Assembly: GCA_964536965.1 (NCBI GenBank)
Contig: CAZIAL010000008.1
Span: 1-64,000, forward strand
DNA from: JACMQW01 sp964536965
GTDB lineage: Bacteria; Bdellovibrionota; UBA1018
Direction of reading: 5' to 3'
Length of the DNA: 64,000 nucleotides
The notes below the pieces were generated by a model. It was not told the DNA's origin. It worked only from the letters and a program-made list of their open reading frames with translations, and ran no database searches. Position 1 is the first letter of the stretch. Each line of letters opens with the position of its first letter. Positions 31,680 through 41,049 of the stretch are shown here, one piece after another. Both the position numbers and the translations under genes were made by a program.

Positions 31680-32996
31680 ATGAAGGCCCTGCTTAAACTC
31701 TCCATTCCAACTTCCGCGATGTTCCTCGGCCTGATGCTGATGGGACTCGTGGATCTACTTTTCGTCGGAAAGCTGGGACCCGCGGCAATCGGGGGAATGG
31801 GCCTGGGTAACTCGATCTTTTCCTGGGTCATGACCGTGGGAATCGGAATGATTCTCGGGCTCGATTTTCCGATCGCGAAAGCCAGCGGGGAGGGCGATCG
31901 TCGCCTGGCCTTCAGGTACTTCGCCCAGGGTCTGCATCTATCGGCGCTGATCTCGATTCCGGCCATGGGAGTCATCGCCATCGCGGCGATCTTTCTCGAT
32001 CGGTTCGGACTGAATCCCGAAGTCGTTCCGTTCGCGCAGTCCTATCTCTTCATGACTGCGATCAGCTTCTTTCCGATCTTCCTTTTTAACGCCGCGAAGT
32101 CCTATCTGCAGTCGCAGGGCGTGGCCGTTCCGACCTTCATCATCCTGATCCTCGCGAATATCCTGAACTACGTGCTGAATGCCGGCTTCATGGAGGGGCG
32201 ATTCGGATTTCCGAACTATGGTTACGAGGGATTGGCCATCGCCACGGTCCTCGGACGTTTTGCGATGGGAATCGCCTTGCTCCTGTATGTCGTCTTGCGC
32301 GAAGTGAGGCTCGGCGGAGCGATGTCATTCCGTTTCGAACGCCCGCTGTTCCGCGAGGTGACCGCCCTCGGAACCCCGGCGGCGGCGCAGATGGCGGCCG
32401 AGGTCGGGGTGTTCTCGCTCTCCACGGCGCTCGCCGCGAAATTCTCCGCGATCGACTTGGCCGCCCATCAGATCGTTCTGAATACGGCGTCCGTTCTCTT
32501 CATGATCCCGCTCGGAATCGGATCGGCCTGCGGATCTCTCGTGGGTCGCGCGATCGGGGCGCGAGATCGCGAAAACGCCCGCCAAACGGGGAATTCGGCG
32601 CTCGCGCTGGGACTCGCTTTCGCAATCGTCTCGTCCACGCTGCTGATCGTTTTCGCGGACGTCGCCATGGGATTCTATACCCACGATCGAGCGGTCGTCG
32701 AAGCGGCGAAGAAACTTCTTTTCATTGCCGCCCTTTTCCAGATTTCCGATGGGGCGCAAACCATCGCGACGGGGGCGCTGCGCGGCCTTGGCGATACCGT
32801 ATCGGCCGCGATCGCGAACGGAGTGGGCCACTGGCTCGTCGGCCTGCCGCTGGGACTGGTCCTCGGTTTCGGCCTTCGTGAGGCGGTTCCCGCGTTAGGC
32901 GTCCTGGGGATCTGGATCGGACTCGCCACGGGGCTGACCGTGGTCGCGGGTTGGCTCGGCCTGAAATGGGCGTCGTCCATCCGCAAGACCGCTTAG
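31680..32996 (+). CDS. MATE family efflux transporter
   Basis: 438-residue inner-membrane protein with about twelve hydrophobic segments in two pseudo-symmetric halves. Each half opens with the MATE-type segment: SIPTSAMFLGLMLMGLVDLLF in part, and later ALGTPAAAQMAAEVGVFSLS. The motif AAHQIVLNTASVLFMIPLG is typical of the NorM/DinF branch. It would export cationic drugs or metabolites using Na+ or H+. No ribosome site is obvious before the ATG at 31680. Confidence 0.9.
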   Translation: MKALLKLSIPTSAMFLGLMLMGLVDLLFVGKLGPAAIGGMGLGNSIFSWVMTVGIGMILGLDFPIAKASGEGDRRLAFRYFAQGLHLSALISIPAMGVIAIAAIFLDRFGLNPEVVPFAQSYLFMTAISFFPIFLFNAAKSYLQSQGVAVPTFIILILANILNYVLNAGFMEGRFGFPNYGYEGLAIATVLGRFAMGIALLLYVVLREVRLGGAMSFRFERPLFREVTALGTPAAAQMAAEVGVFSLSTALAAKFSAIDLAAHQIVLNTASVLFMIPLGIGSACGSLVGRAIGARDRENARQTGNSALALGLAFAIVSSTLLIVFADVAMGFYTHDRAVVEAAKKLLFIAALFQISDGAQTIATGALRGLGDTVSAAIANGVGHWLVGLPLGLVLGFGLREAVPALGVLGIWIGLATGLTVVAGWLGLKWASSIRKTA

Positions 32997-33005
32997 GACA
33001 TCGTA

Positions 33006-34115
33006 TCAGCGGGGGCCGGCGGCTCGCTGGAGTCGGTCGGCGATCGCATAGGCGATGCCCGAGGTCTCGATCGCCTGCGCGGGGACCGGTTCGCAGTACA
33101 GAATTTCGGCCTCCGAGGCGTCGAGATGACGGAGCTTGCGGAACAAGGTTCTCGCCGCCTCCGCCCAGTCGCCTCCCGCCGAAAGCGACTCGGCCACGAC
33201 CGGGATTTCGAAAATCTCCGCAAGGGTTTCCGCGGCTTCGTTCGGGTCGCCCTCGATCGTCAGGAGTCCGATTTTTTTCGGTCGGGCGCCTCCCAAGATC
33301 GCGGGCGGGCTCATCAGCTGCGAGACCGGACCGGGGAGGATGCGAAATGGCTTTTTCGGCGCATAGTGCGATGCGAGTCGTCCAGGCGCGATCTGCGCCG
33401 CGCCTTCGGAATCGACGGCGCCAGGATCCAGCACGCAAGTCTTCAGCAGGGCCTCGATTTCCGCGCGCGAGGTCACGCCGGGGCGAAGCAGAATCGGATC
33501 GCCGTCTTCCGTGATCCGCAAAATCGTCGACTCGAGTCCGATCTCGCAGGGCCCGCCTTCGAGGATGAAATCGATCCGATCGCCGAGTTCGTCGAGCACG
33601 TCCGTGGTGGAGGTCGGACTGATGCGTCCGAATCGATTCGCGCTCGGCGCGCAAACGCCGAGACCGAGCTCGCGGATGAGCGCGATCGCAACGGGGTGGC
33701 GAGGGGAGCGGATGGCGACGGTCTCCAGCCCGCTCGTCGCTAGATCGGGTACGAGATCGGATTTCGGCAAGACCAGGGTCAGCGGTCCGGGCCAGAAGGT
33801 GCGAATGAGGAGGTCGATCCGCTTCACGGCGAGATCCGAAAGATCATGCGGATAGATCAGTTGTTCGCGCATGAGATCGGCGAGTGAAGCTTTTTCCGGC
33901 GCGATATGCACGATCAGCGGATCGAACGTCGGTCGCTCCTTCGTCAGAAAGATCCTCGACAGAGCTTCGGCATCGAAAGCGTTCGCCGCTAAGCCATAGA
34001 CGGTCTCGGTCGGCATCGCGACCAGACCCCCCTGTTTTAGAATGCGGGCCGCCGTGCGGATGTTCTCCTCTGTCGCTTCGTAAACTTTCGCCCGCATGGC
34101 GCCCGTCTCTTTCAT
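33006..34115 (-). CDS. tsaC: Threonylcarbamoyl-AMP synthase, long Sua5 type
   Basis: 369 residues from the ATG at 34115, which overlaps the murF TGA (ATGA). The enzyme makes threonylcarbamoyl-AMP from Thr, bicarbonate and ATP, the first step of tRNA t6A37 synthesis. The YrdC domain is at 1-215: GGLVAMPTETVYGLAANA, FLTKERPTFDPLIVHI, WPGPLTLVLP, VAIRSPRHPVA and CAPSANRFGRISPT. After a linker (LASHYAPKKPFRIL) comes the C-terminal Sua5 Rossmann domain (PKKIGLLTIEGD onward), so this is the long Sua5 form rather than short TsaC. It is the last gene of the membrane protein-murF-sua5 unit. Confidence 0.92.
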   Translation of the reverse strand: MKETGAMRAKVYEATEENIRTAARILKQGGLVAMPTETVYGLAANAFDAEALSRIFLTKERPTFDPLIVHIAPEKASLADLMREQLIYPHDLSDLAVKRIDLLIRTFWPGPLTLVLPKSDLVPDLATSGLETVAIRSPRHPVAIALIRELGLGVCAPSANRFGRISPTSTTDVLDELGDRIDFILEGGPCEIGLESTILRITEDGDPILLRPGVTSRAEIEALLKTCVLDPGAVDSEGAAQIAPGRLASHYAPKKPFRILPGPVSQLMSPPAILGGARPKKIGLLTIEGDPNEAAETLAEIFEIPVVAESLSAGGDWAEAARTLFRKLRHLDASEAEILYCEPVPAQAIETSGIAYAIADRLQRAAGPR

Positions 34116-35569
34116 GCCGATGTATCCAGTCCGAGCTTCGGTTCGATCTGTTTCCAGGCATGTTCCCAGACGGTTTCCATTTTCATGCCGCGCGAGCCCT
34201 TTAGCAGGAGGGCGTCGCCCGCGCGCATTTCTTTGGCGAGAGCTTCCGCGAGATCGGCATGGGTCGCGAAATGACCGACATGCATCGCCGAAGGAGTCTT
34301 CTTCAGCTCTTCGAAGAGCCAACGCATTCGCGGTCCGTAGAGAAAGAGCGTATCCACGCGCACGGCGGTGATTTTCCGGGCAAGATCCCGGTGGAACTTC
34401 TCTTCGAGGCTTCCGAGTTCGAGCATATCGCCGAGGACGGCGATTTTCTTCTTCGTGTGGTAACGAGAAGCGACCGACGCCAGGAGGTCGAGACCGGCTT
34501 CGACCGAAGTCGGGTTCGCGTTGTAATAGTCGCAGATGACCGGAGTATTTCCCGGAAGCAAGCGAAGTTCGGAACGACCGGCGGCGGCGGCCTCGCCGAT
34601 TCCGAATCCGGAAAGTCCGCGCTGGATTTCGATCGGCGAGAGTCCGAGCGCGGTCGCCATGGTGACCGCGACCAGGAGGTTGCCTGCGTTGTGAGCTCCG
34701 GGTAAGGGCATTCCGAGTTCAAAGACCGAGCCGTTCGGCAATCCGACCTTTAGGATTTCGCGATCCGCGACATATTCGCCACGGACGGACTTATCGAGAA
34801 GCGACTTCCGGCCCTCGATTTCCGTCGCCATCGTACAGGTCCAGGCGTTGGCATCCCCGGGGATTTTACCCATCGAGGCGCTGATCCACGGGTCATCGAG
34901 TCGAACGACGACCGTCGCTCCGCGCGCGGCGGGGGACTCGAGCGCGAGACATTCCTCGCGCGCGACCGTTTCGAGATCGACGAGTTTTTCCAGATGCTCG
35001 GGTCCGATCGCCGTGAGAAGCGAATGGGTCGGGAAGACGAGTTCGAGGTGCTGGGCCATCGCGCCGGGTTCGTCGATTCCGACTTCTATTACGGCGATGT
35101 CCGCCGACTCGGGAATCGAAAGCAACGTCATCGGAATACCCACATATCCGTTCTGAGAGCCCACGGTCGAGGCGACGTTTCGGTATCGACCGCGCAGGAT
35201 GGACGAGAGAAGTCCCTTGGTCGTGGTTTTGCCGACGCTTCCGGCGACGAGGACGAACGGAATGGAAAATTTCTTACGCCAGGCCTTGGCGAGTTCCCGG
35301 TAGGCGGAGAGGGAGTCTTTCACCGCGAAGACTTCGACGTTGGCCGGGAGGTTCGGGGGGATCTTTTCGGCCGTGGCGAGAATCGCCTCGGCTCCCGATT
35401 GTACGGCGGCGACGATAAAATCGTGTCCGTCGAACTGATCCCCGGGAAGGGCGACGAAGAGGCTGCCGGTGGTCGCCTTGCGAGAGTCGCTGGTGATCGT
35501 CGAATATCGCCGCGCGAAGCGTGGCTTTATATTCAGTGTGTCACCAATCCATGTCGACTCGAAACCCAT
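34112..35569 (-). CDS. murF: UDP-MurNAc-tripeptide:D-Ala-D-Ala ligase MurF
   Basis: 485-residue Mur ligase adding D-Ala-D-Ala to the peptidoglycan precursor in the cytoplasm. N-terminal domain: TITSDSRKATTGSLFVAL and GDQFDGHDFI. ATP-binding P-loop: VAGSVGKTTTKGLLSSIL. Central domain: IAVIEVGIDEPGAM and TAIGPEHLEKL. C-terminal domain: ICDYYNANPTSVEAGLDLL and AVLGDMLELGSLEEKFHRDL. Length is slightly above the usual 450. Followed by sua5 with a four-base overlap. The upstream membrane protein gene is 47 bases away. A VanX-type dipeptidase that cleaves D-Ala-D-Ala is elsewhere in this window. Confidence 0.95.
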   Translation of the reverse strand: MGFESTWIGDTLNIKPRFARRYSTITSDSRKATTGSLFVALPGDQFDGHDFIVAAVQSGAEAILATAEKIPPNLPANVEVFAVKDSLSAYRELAKAWRKKFSIPFVLVAGSVGKTTTKGLLSSILRGRYRNVASTVGSQNGYVGIPMTLLSIPESADIAVIEVGIDEPGAMAQHLELVFPTHSLLTAIGPEHLEKLVDLETVAREECLALESPAARGATVVVRLDDPWISASMGKIPGDANAWTCTMATEIEGRKSLLDKSVRGEYVADREILKVGLPNGSVFELGMPLPGAHNAGNLLVAVTMATALGLSPIEIQRGLSGFGIGEAAAAGRSELRLLPGNTPVICDYYNANPTSVEAGLDLLASVASRYHTKKKIAVLGDMLELGSLEEKFHRDLARKITAVRVDTLFLYGPRMRWLFEELKKTPSAMHVGHFATHADLAEALAKEMRAGDALLLKGSRGMKMETVWEHAWKQIEPKLGLDTSA

Positions 35570-35616
35570 GGCCGCACTCTACCCCAAAACTCCAAGGGAG
35601 CCGAGGAGTTCCGATC

Positions 35617-36291
35617 TCAGCGATAGACGGGCGCGTAATCCTTTGCCCAGGATTCCTGATTCGCTTCGAAGTTCGCAAGCCGGACCAAGTCGATCTGGTA
35701 GATCTGATTCATCAGGATTTTCGCGGCGATTCGCCCGAAAAAGCGCGAGCGCGCATTCTTCGTCACCGCGGTGGCCTCGCCGCGGACGAAAGCTCGGTGT
35801 CCGGCGAGCTTCTCGGCTTCCGTCGCCTCGCGTACGGAAACCCCCCATCTAAAGTCGGCGAGCAGACGCTTCGTTTTTCCCGAAGATTCGTCGGTCATAC
35901 GAAATGCGAGCCGGCGTCCCGTTTCGACCTGGGTGATTTCCCCCATGATCTGGAAGCGCTTCCATTCCTTGCCCTTGGGTTCGATCCGAAACCTGGCCAG
36001 CTGGCCCACTTCGAACCGGTCGAAGGTTCCGAGCGGCACGTCGTCCCGCGATAATTTTCCGTCGCCGGGAGCGTAAAGGAGCGCGTCCTTGAGGGCGTGA
36101 TGGAAAACCGGCCAGTAGCGAATATCCTGGAGGGCCGGCGCAAGTTCCGCGGGAGTATGTTTCGACGGGACCTCGCGGCTCCACTCGATCGGAAAATCGG
36201 GACCGCGGCTTAAATAGGCGATCGAACCGATCATGATCGCGATCGATCCAGTCAGGACTAGCCAGAAACGGAGAGATCTTAAGAGTTTCAT
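35617..36291 (-). CDS. Membrane-anchored SRPBCC-like protein
   Basis: 224 residues from the ATG at 36291 (MKLLRSLRFW). One N-terminal membrane segment (LVLTGSIAIMIGSIAYL) is followed by a soluble domain. It starts with a PIEWSREVPSKHTPAELAPA and IRYWPVFHHAL stretch resembling the START/SRPBCC lipid-binding fold (segment boundaries are approximate), and ends in a basic amphipathic helix (RSRFFGRIAAKILMNQIYQI). The fold call is tentative. It is probably the first gene of the murF-sua5 unit and may act at the inner membrane. Confidence 0.6.
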   Translation of the reverse strand: MKLLRSLRFWLVLTGSIAIMIGSIAYLSRGPDFPIEWSREVPSKHTPAELAPALQDIRYWPVFHHALKDALLYAPGDGKLSRDDVPLGTFDRFEVGQLARFRIEPKGKEWKRFQIMGEITQVETGRRLAFRMTDESSGKTKRLLADFRWGVSVREATEAEKLAGHRAFVRGEATAVTKNARSRFFGRIAAKILMNQIYQIDLVRLANFEANQESWAKDYAPVYR

Positions 36292-36345
36292 AAGCGGACT
36301 CACTTTCTTCCCAAAAACCGCCGGAGTACAGGTAATTTCGGGAGG

Positions 36346-37014
36346 GTGCCGGCCGATTTCCCGCTTGAAATACTTTATGAAGACTCTCGGTTCATCGCCC
36401 TGAATAAACCGGCGGGACTCTTGTCGATTCCGGCCGATCGCGGAAACGAGCCGAGTCTTCTCCTTCGCTTGGCCCAGCGTTTTCCCCGACAGCGCTTCTT
36501 GGTCGTTCATCGCATCGATCGGCAGACTTCCGGGATTCTGCTTTTTGCGCGGGACGAGTCGGCCCACCGACTGGCGAATGGGTGGTTCTCGAATCACGGA
36601 GTCACGAAAGAATATCTCGCGCTCGCGCAGGGGGACCCGCGGCTTCCGGCCTTTCGCGTAAATCACGCGATCGAGGGAAAGGCCTCGCTCTCCCAGGTCC
36701 AAATTTCCGAACGATTCGTCCATCCCGAGTCCCCGGCGTTTCTCGCACGGGTCCGGATCGCGACCGGACGAAAGCACCAGATCCGCCTCCATCTCGAAGC
36801 CGAAGGATTTCCGATTTTGGGGGATACGCGCTACGGCGGCGTCTCCGAGTTCCGCGGCATCCGCTTTCCGCGATTCGCGCTCCATGCGGAACGTCTCGTC
36901 CTGCCGAAGGAAGGCGAAGCGCCCTCGGTCGAGATTCGCGCTTCTCTGCCGGATGATTTCGGCGAATGGCTGCGCGCGCTTCGGTCGACCTCGATCTCCG
37001 GAGGCGCCGCATGA
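36346..37014 (+). CDS. RluA-family RNA pseudouridine synthase
   Basis: 222-residue enzyme with the RluA catalytic motif VVHRIDRQTSGILLFAR (Asp nucleophile). The other family signatures are ALNKPAGLLSIPADRG at the start, TKEYLALAQG, TGRKHQIRLHL and GFPILGDTRYGG. No S4 domain is present, as in TruC-type enzymes. The RNA target (23S rRNA or tRNA) cannot be set. The start is a GTG placed directly after GGAGG, so spacing is tight; no better start exists. Its TGA overlaps the ATG of the methyltransferase gene (ATGA). A second RluA-type gene lies 1 kb downstream on the other strand. Confidence 0.9.
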   Translation: MPADFPLEILYEDSRFIALNKPAGLLSIPADRGNEPSLLLRLAQRFPRQRFLVVHRIDRQTSGILLFARDESAHRLANGWFSNHGVTKEYLALAQGDPRLPAFRVNHAIEGKASLSQVQISERFVHPESPAFLARVRIATGRKHQIRLHLEAEGFPILGDTRYGGVSEFRGIRFPRFALHAERLVLPKEGEAPSVEIRASLPDDFGEWLRALRSTSISGGAA

Positions 37015-38033
37015 GCGCGGGTCTGGAAAATGTTCGCGAAGCGCTGGAAAATGCGTGGCTCGCCCGGGCGCCCGCCTTTAAGGAGTCGCATGCCCTCCGC
37101 ATTTTTCACGGTCCGACCGAAGCTCCGGACCATCCGGACGCGCGCCGAATCGCGATCGAGTTCTTCCGCGAGGAGGGGAGCGGTCGTGCTTACGCCTGGG
37201 TTTTTACCTGGGAACAAGGCGGGCGACTCGCGCTGGCCCCCGATCTGCGCGAAATCCTTGCGCAGTTTCTCATCGAAAAGGAATGCACGGGAGCGGTTCT
37301 CCTCGAGCGTCCGGAGAAGAAGGCCCCCGAAGACGCGACGCTGCTCTTCGGTGAGGTCCCAGAATTCGTCGATGTTTCCGAAGGCCGGGGAGCGCAGGCG
37401 CTCCGATATCGAATTCGTTTTCTGAAAACAAAACACCCCGGGCTCTTTCTCGACCATGCGCCGCTGCGGAAATGGCTCCTCGCGGAACTTGCGAAAAAGG
37501 CGAGTGGTCCCCGAGAGGACTGCCGCGTTTTAAATACCTTCGCTTACACGGGTTCTCTCTCGGTAGCCGCCCATCGGGGGGGGGCCACCCGGGTCGTGAC
37601 GCTGGATCTTTCGAAGCCGACGATCGCCTGGGCGAAAGAGAATTGGTCGATGAATTTCGGGGAAGACGCGGCCGGAGATTTTATATTCGGAGACGTCTTC
37701 GAATGGCTTCCGCGTCTCGAGAAGCGCGGGGATCGATTCGAGACCGTGATTCTGGATCCGCCTTCGTTTTCGCGTTCACCGCGCAAGGTCTTTTCGACGG
37801 CGAAAGACTTACCTGCGCTCCATGCGGCTGCCCTCCGTCTCCTCGAGCCCGGAGGGCTGCTGATCACCTCGATCAACTCCGCCCAGATTACGGCCGCGCA
37901 GTTTCGGGCGGAGGTGGAAGCCGCCGCGAAAAAAGAAGGACGTCGGATGAAAGAGCTGCGTGCGCTCGGTTCGCCCCCCGACAGTTTTCCCGGCGTGACC
38001 TCGATGAAGGGTTGGATTTTTCGCGTCGACTAG
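37011..38033 (+). CDS. RlmI/RlmK-like class I SAM-dependent methyltransferase
   Basis: 340 residues from the ATG at 37011, with GGAGG seven bases upstream. The N-terminal region lacks an obvious PUA domain. The catalytic part has the RlmI/RlmK signatures FLDHAPLRKWLLAELA, the SAM loop VLNTFAYTGSLSVAA, VVTLDLSKPTIAWAKEN, the target loop VILDPPSFSRSPRKVF and the final GLLITSINSAQ. RlmI methylates 23S rRNA cytosine C5, though the final substrate here is a guess. It is co-transcribed with the pseudouridine synthase, giving a two-gene RNA-modification unit. Confidence 0.88.
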   Translation: MSAGLENVREALENAWLARAPAFKESHALRIFHGPTEAPDHPDARRIAIEFFREEGSGRAYAWVFTWEQGGRLALAPDLREILAQFLIEKECTGAVLLERPEKKAPEDATLLFGEVPEFVDVSEGRGAQALRYRIRFLKTKHPGLFLDHAPLRKWLLAELAKKASGPREDCRVLNTFAYTGSLSVAAHRGGATRVVTLDLSKPTIAWAKENWSMNFGEDAAGDFIFGDVFEWLPRLEKRGDRFETVILDPPSFSRSPRKVFSTAKDLPALHAAALRLLEPGGLLITSINSAQITAAQFRAEVEAAAKKEGRRMKELRALGSPPDSFPGVTSMKGWIFRVD

Positions 38034-38037
38034 CCCA

Positions 38038-38730
38038 TCAGGTCGGGGAAAAAGGGCGGAGGTCGCTCGGAAGCTCGTCCGTGAAACGAAGAATTTCTTT
38101 CGTCATCGGGTGGGGGAACTCCATCCGGGCCGAGTGTAAAGCCGGTCGATCGAGGCCGAGCTCGCGGAACCGGGCGCCATACTTCGAATCCCCTAAAAGC
38201 GGCAACCCCATCGCGCTCGCCTGCACACGAATCTGGTGGGATCGGCCGGTCTCGAGACGAAACTCGGCCAGCGTGAGGAGTCGCGAGGGGGCCGGGGAAT
38301 CTCCCGCGGTCTTCCGTATGCCGAGTGGCCGCACGTGAAGGGTCGCCTCCTTGGCTCCGGAAGTCCCGGCGCGCACGACGGCGGAAGTATTCGTCGCGGG
38401 ATCCTTCTTTAACCAATGCCTCCATTCCGCAGGCTCCTTCAGCTCGCCCTCCAGGATGGCGTGGTAAATCCGCACGAGTTCGCCCTTCTGGAGCGCATCG
38501 GTCAGCCGCTCGGCCGCCTTCGATCGTTTGGCGACGACCATGAGCCCGGAGGTAAACCGGTCGAGTCGGTGGACGAGGCCCACGTAATTTCGGCCAAAAT
38601 ACTCGCGGCACCAGTCGACGAGGTTCGCCTCCCCGGATTTCTCGCCTTGCGACAGAAGCCCCGCCGGCTTGGAAATCACCAGAAGGTGCGTATCTTCGAA
38701 AAGGATTCGCGGTTGAAGATTTGCGGCCAT
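38038..38730 (-). CDS. RluA-family RNA pseudouridine synthase (second copy)
   Basis: 230 residues from the ATG at 38730; the frame stays open upstream across the divergent thyA start, which I discount. Motifs: VISKPAGLLSQGE, LVHRLDRFTSGLMVVAKR (catalytic Asp), the RIYHAILEGEL strand, TGRSHQIRVQASA and LPLLGDSKYGA. It lacks an S4 domain and belongs to the same family as the plus-strand gene at 36346 but is not a close copy. It is convergent with the methyltransferase (gap of four bases) and divergent from thyA. Confidence 0.88.
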   Translation of the reverse strand: MAANLQPRILFEDTHLLVISKPAGLLSQGEKSGEANLVDWCREYFGRNYVGLVHRLDRFTSGLMVVAKRSKAAERLTDALQKGELVRIYHAILEGELKEPAEWRHWLKKDPATNTSAVVRAGTSGAKEATLHVRPLGIRKTAGDSPAPSRLLTLAEFRLETGRSHQIRVQASAMGLPLLGDSKYGARFRELGLDRPALHSARMEFPHPMTKEILRFTDELPSDLRPFSPT

Positions 38731-38772
38731 TCTTTTTCCATTCTCCCGGCTCCCATGCAAAAATGAAAGCCA

Positions 38773-39579
38773 ATGAACGTCTACCTCGATCTGCTTCGCC
38801 ATGTGATGGAAAAGGGTGTCGAGAAGCAGGACCGCACAGGTACCGGCACTCGCAGCGTATTTGGCCACCAGATGCGCTTCGATCTCTCCGAGGGATTTCC
38901 CCTCGTCACCACTAAAAAGGTCCATGTAAAATCGATCTTCTACGAGCTGCTCTGGTTCTTAAGGGGTGAAACGAATATCGGATGGCTGAAGGAAAAGGGT
39001 GTTTCAATCTGGGACGAGTGGGCCGATGCCCAAGGAAACCTCGGCCCGGTTTATGGCGCGCAGTGGCGCTCCTGGCGGGGGGCCGACGGGAAGACGATCG
39101 ACCAGATTACGCAGGTCATCGAGCAAATCCGCAAGAATCCGGATTCCCGCCGCCTGATCGTCAGCGCTTGGAACGTCGGGGAACTAGGAAAGATGGCGCT
39201 CCCGCCTTGTCACGCGTTCTTCCAGTTTTATGTCGCCGAGGGAAAACTCTCGTGCCAGCTCTACCAAAGATCGGCCGATCTCTTTCTCGGGGTTCCGTTT
39301 AACATCGCGAGCTACGCGCTGCTGACCCATATGATCGCCATGGTCTGCGACCTGAAGGTCGGAGACTTTGTCCATACGCTCGGCGACGCGCACATCTACT
39401 CGAATCACTTCGAACAGGTGAAGCTGCAGCTTTCCCGCGAGACCCGACCGTTACCGAAACTCGATCTTTCGCGCGCGGTCTCGCGTGGGGTGAAGACGGT
39501 GTTCGACTTCGAATACGAAGACTTCGCGATCGTCGGCTACGATCCGCATCCGGGGATTAAGGCTCCGGTCGCGGTTTGA
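38773..39579 (+). CDS. thyA: Thymidylate synthase ThyA
   Basis: 268-residue folate-dependent enzyme converting dUMP to dTMP. Signatures: DRTGTGTRSVFGHQMRFDL, LVTTKKVHVKSIFYELLWFL, SIWDEWADAQGNLGPVYGAQW, the active-site Cys in ALPPCHAFFQFYV, and LYQRSADLFLGVPFNIASYA with the dUMP-binding Arg/Asp region. Its dihydrofolate by-product is recycled by FolA, whose TTG start overlaps the thyA TGA (TTGA). The length is close to the standard 264. Confidence 0.97.
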   Translation: MNVYLDLLRHVMEKGVEKQDRTGTGTRSVFGHQMRFDLSEGFPLVTTKKVHVKSIFYELLWFLRGETNIGWLKEKGVSIWDEWADAQGNLGPVYGAQWRSWRGADGKTIDQITQVIEQIRKNPDSRRLIVSAWNVGELGKMALPPCHAFFQFYVAEGKLSCQLYQRSADLFLGVPFNIASYALLTHMIAMVCDLKVGDFVHTLGDAHIYSNHFEQVKLQLSRETRPLPKLDLSRAVSRGVKTVFDFEYEDFAIVGYDPHPGIKAPVAV

Positions 39580-40118
39580 GCGCTTCGAATCGACCGCGCA
39601 TTAATCTGATCGCCGCCGTCTCGCGGAATGGAGTGATCGGACTTGCGGGTGCCCTTCCCTGGGATCTGCCGGAAGATTTAAAGCGGTTCAAGGAGACGAC
39701 TTACGGCGCGCCGGTGATCATGGGGCGAAAGACTTACGAGTCGATCGGCCGACTGCTGCCCGGTCGAAAGAACGTGATCATCACGCGGGACGCGTCTCGG
39801 ATCGTGCCGGGCGCTTGGATCGCCCGTTCGCTCGAAGAAGCGTTGCGGATCGCCGAGGGCGCGGCCGACGTCTTCGTGATCGGGGGCGGCGAGGTCTATC
39901 GGATGGCGCTGCCGCTCGCTGACCGGATCTATATCACGGAGGTCCAGGTCCATATCGAAGGGGACGCGTTCTTTCCCGGGTGGCCGGCGCTCGGTCGGGG
40001 CCCGCTGGAAATGGACGAAAATCAGCTCCATTTTCGGGAAATATCCCGCGAAAGTAGACTGGCCGATCCTGGGAAGAATCGGCCAGCGTTTGATTTTCTC
40101 GTTTTCGAAAAGGTCTAA
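39576..40118 (+). CDS. folA: Dihydrofolate reductase FolA
   Basis: 180-residue enzyme reducing dihydrofolate to tetrahydrofolate with NADPH. Signatures: NLIAAVSRNGVIGLAGALPW, the catalytic acid in LPEDLKRFKETTYGAPVIMG, RKTYESIGRLLPGRKNVIIT and the cofactor loop FVIGGGEVYRMALPLADRIY. It starts at TTG at 39576 by overlap with thyA; no ribosome site of its own is visible, so translation is probably coupled. C-terminal about 20 residues (FREISRESRLADPGKNRPA) are somewhat longer than in E. coli FolA. Confidence 0.95.
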   Translation: MSASNRPRINLIAAVSRNGVIGLAGALPWDLPEDLKRFKETTYGAPVIMGRKTYESIGRLLPGRKNVIITRDASRIVPGAWIARSLEEALRIAEGAADVFVIGGGEVYRMALPLADRIYITEVQVHIEGDAFFPGWPALGRGPLEMDENQLHFREISRESRLADPGKNRPAFDFLVFEKV

Positions 40119-40154
40119 GCGCCGCCCGAAGAATGCTCGATGCGCGCCTACGGA

Positions 40155-40592
40155 CTACTCCGTGGTCAGGAGTTTAATCGCCGATTTCACGAACTTCTTG
40201 CGGTTCGTGAGCGAAGCGACCTGGTAGGCCTGGAGGATTTCCTGGAGGTCCTTATCTTTGGCGACGTGGGTGAACGTCGAAGCGGCCAGGCCGGCGCGCG
40301 CTTTCGCGGTCTTCGCGAAACTCTGGAAATCAGAACGTACGGAAAGATTTGCGGCTTGCAGCTCCTCGAGTCCGATTTTCAGGAACTCGGAAACCGAAGG
40401 AAGTTTTTCCCACGGCAGCGGAGCGCGGCCGTGTTCGATGTTCGAAATGAACTGGACGCTGCACGAGCACGCCTTTGCGACTTCAGCGAGACCGTAACCT
40501 TTTTCGAGGCGGTGTTTACGAATCAAGTCTCCAAGGGGACCGAAGGAGCGGCGATCGGTCGAGCGGCCTTTTGGGCGTCCACGTTGTTTCAT
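40155..40592 (-). CDS. XRE-family helix-turn-helix regulator
   Basis: 145 residues from the ATG at 40592, with CTGGAAC nine bases upstream; an in-frame ATG at 40643 lacks a ribosome site. A basic N-terminal segment (QRGRPKGRSTDRRS) leads into a Cro/C1-type HTH (IRKHRLEKGYGLAEVAKA, then CSVQFISNIEHGRAPLPWEK). The C-terminal 75 residues are helical and may mediate dimerisation. A likely target region is the 40593-41049 spacer, upstream of the Cys/His-rich protein gene. Confidence 0.85.
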   Translation of the reverse strand: MKQRGRPKGRSTDRRSFGPLGDLIRKHRLEKGYGLAEVAKACSCSVQFISNIEHGRAPLPWEKLPSVSEFLKIGLEELQAANLSVRSDFQSFAKTAKARAGLAASTFTHVAKDKDLQEILQAYQVASLTNRKKFVKSAIKLLTTE

Positions 40593-41049
40593 AGTGTTCC
40601 AGTATGTAATGACGTCAAAAGATTTTTCCAAGATGTATTTCATAAAGTGGCGGAGAAATTTTCGTTGACCGAAAATCTCGCGACTTTTTTTGCTGGATTC
40701 GCATCGTGCTTAAAAAGTTTCAGATTCGACTTCGTGCTTTGACTTTTCTCAACCCGCCCCTGCGAGGTGGAGGCGAACGAATTGCGATCGTTCGCGATGG
40801 AATCCGAGACGCGCTCCCTTCGTTTCGGAAAAATTCCGGCATGCGGCGATTCTATCCCCGGTTTGCAGTTCCAAATTTCTCAATCTTCTTCGGGTGCGTC
40901 ATTTTTGGCGCACCGCTCGACATTTTTCATGTCACATCTCTTGAAAAAGGTGCGTTACACTAGGCGTATCGCTTTTCATTGGGAGGAGTGGCGCACCGCG
41001 AAGGGCGGTGTAAAAGCCATAGATCCCATTTACCCAGGAGAACGTTCCC
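40593..41049. other. Intergenic region, about 460 bp, lower GC
   Basis: This spacer between divergent genes is AT-richer than its flanks, with runs of T and A (for example CATTTTTCATGTCACATC). It should contain the promoter of the Cys/His-rich protein gene and of the XRE regulator. A TTGAAA at 40941-40946 has no convincing -10 partner. Open frames here are short and lack ribosome sites. No RNA gene seen. Confidence 0.45.
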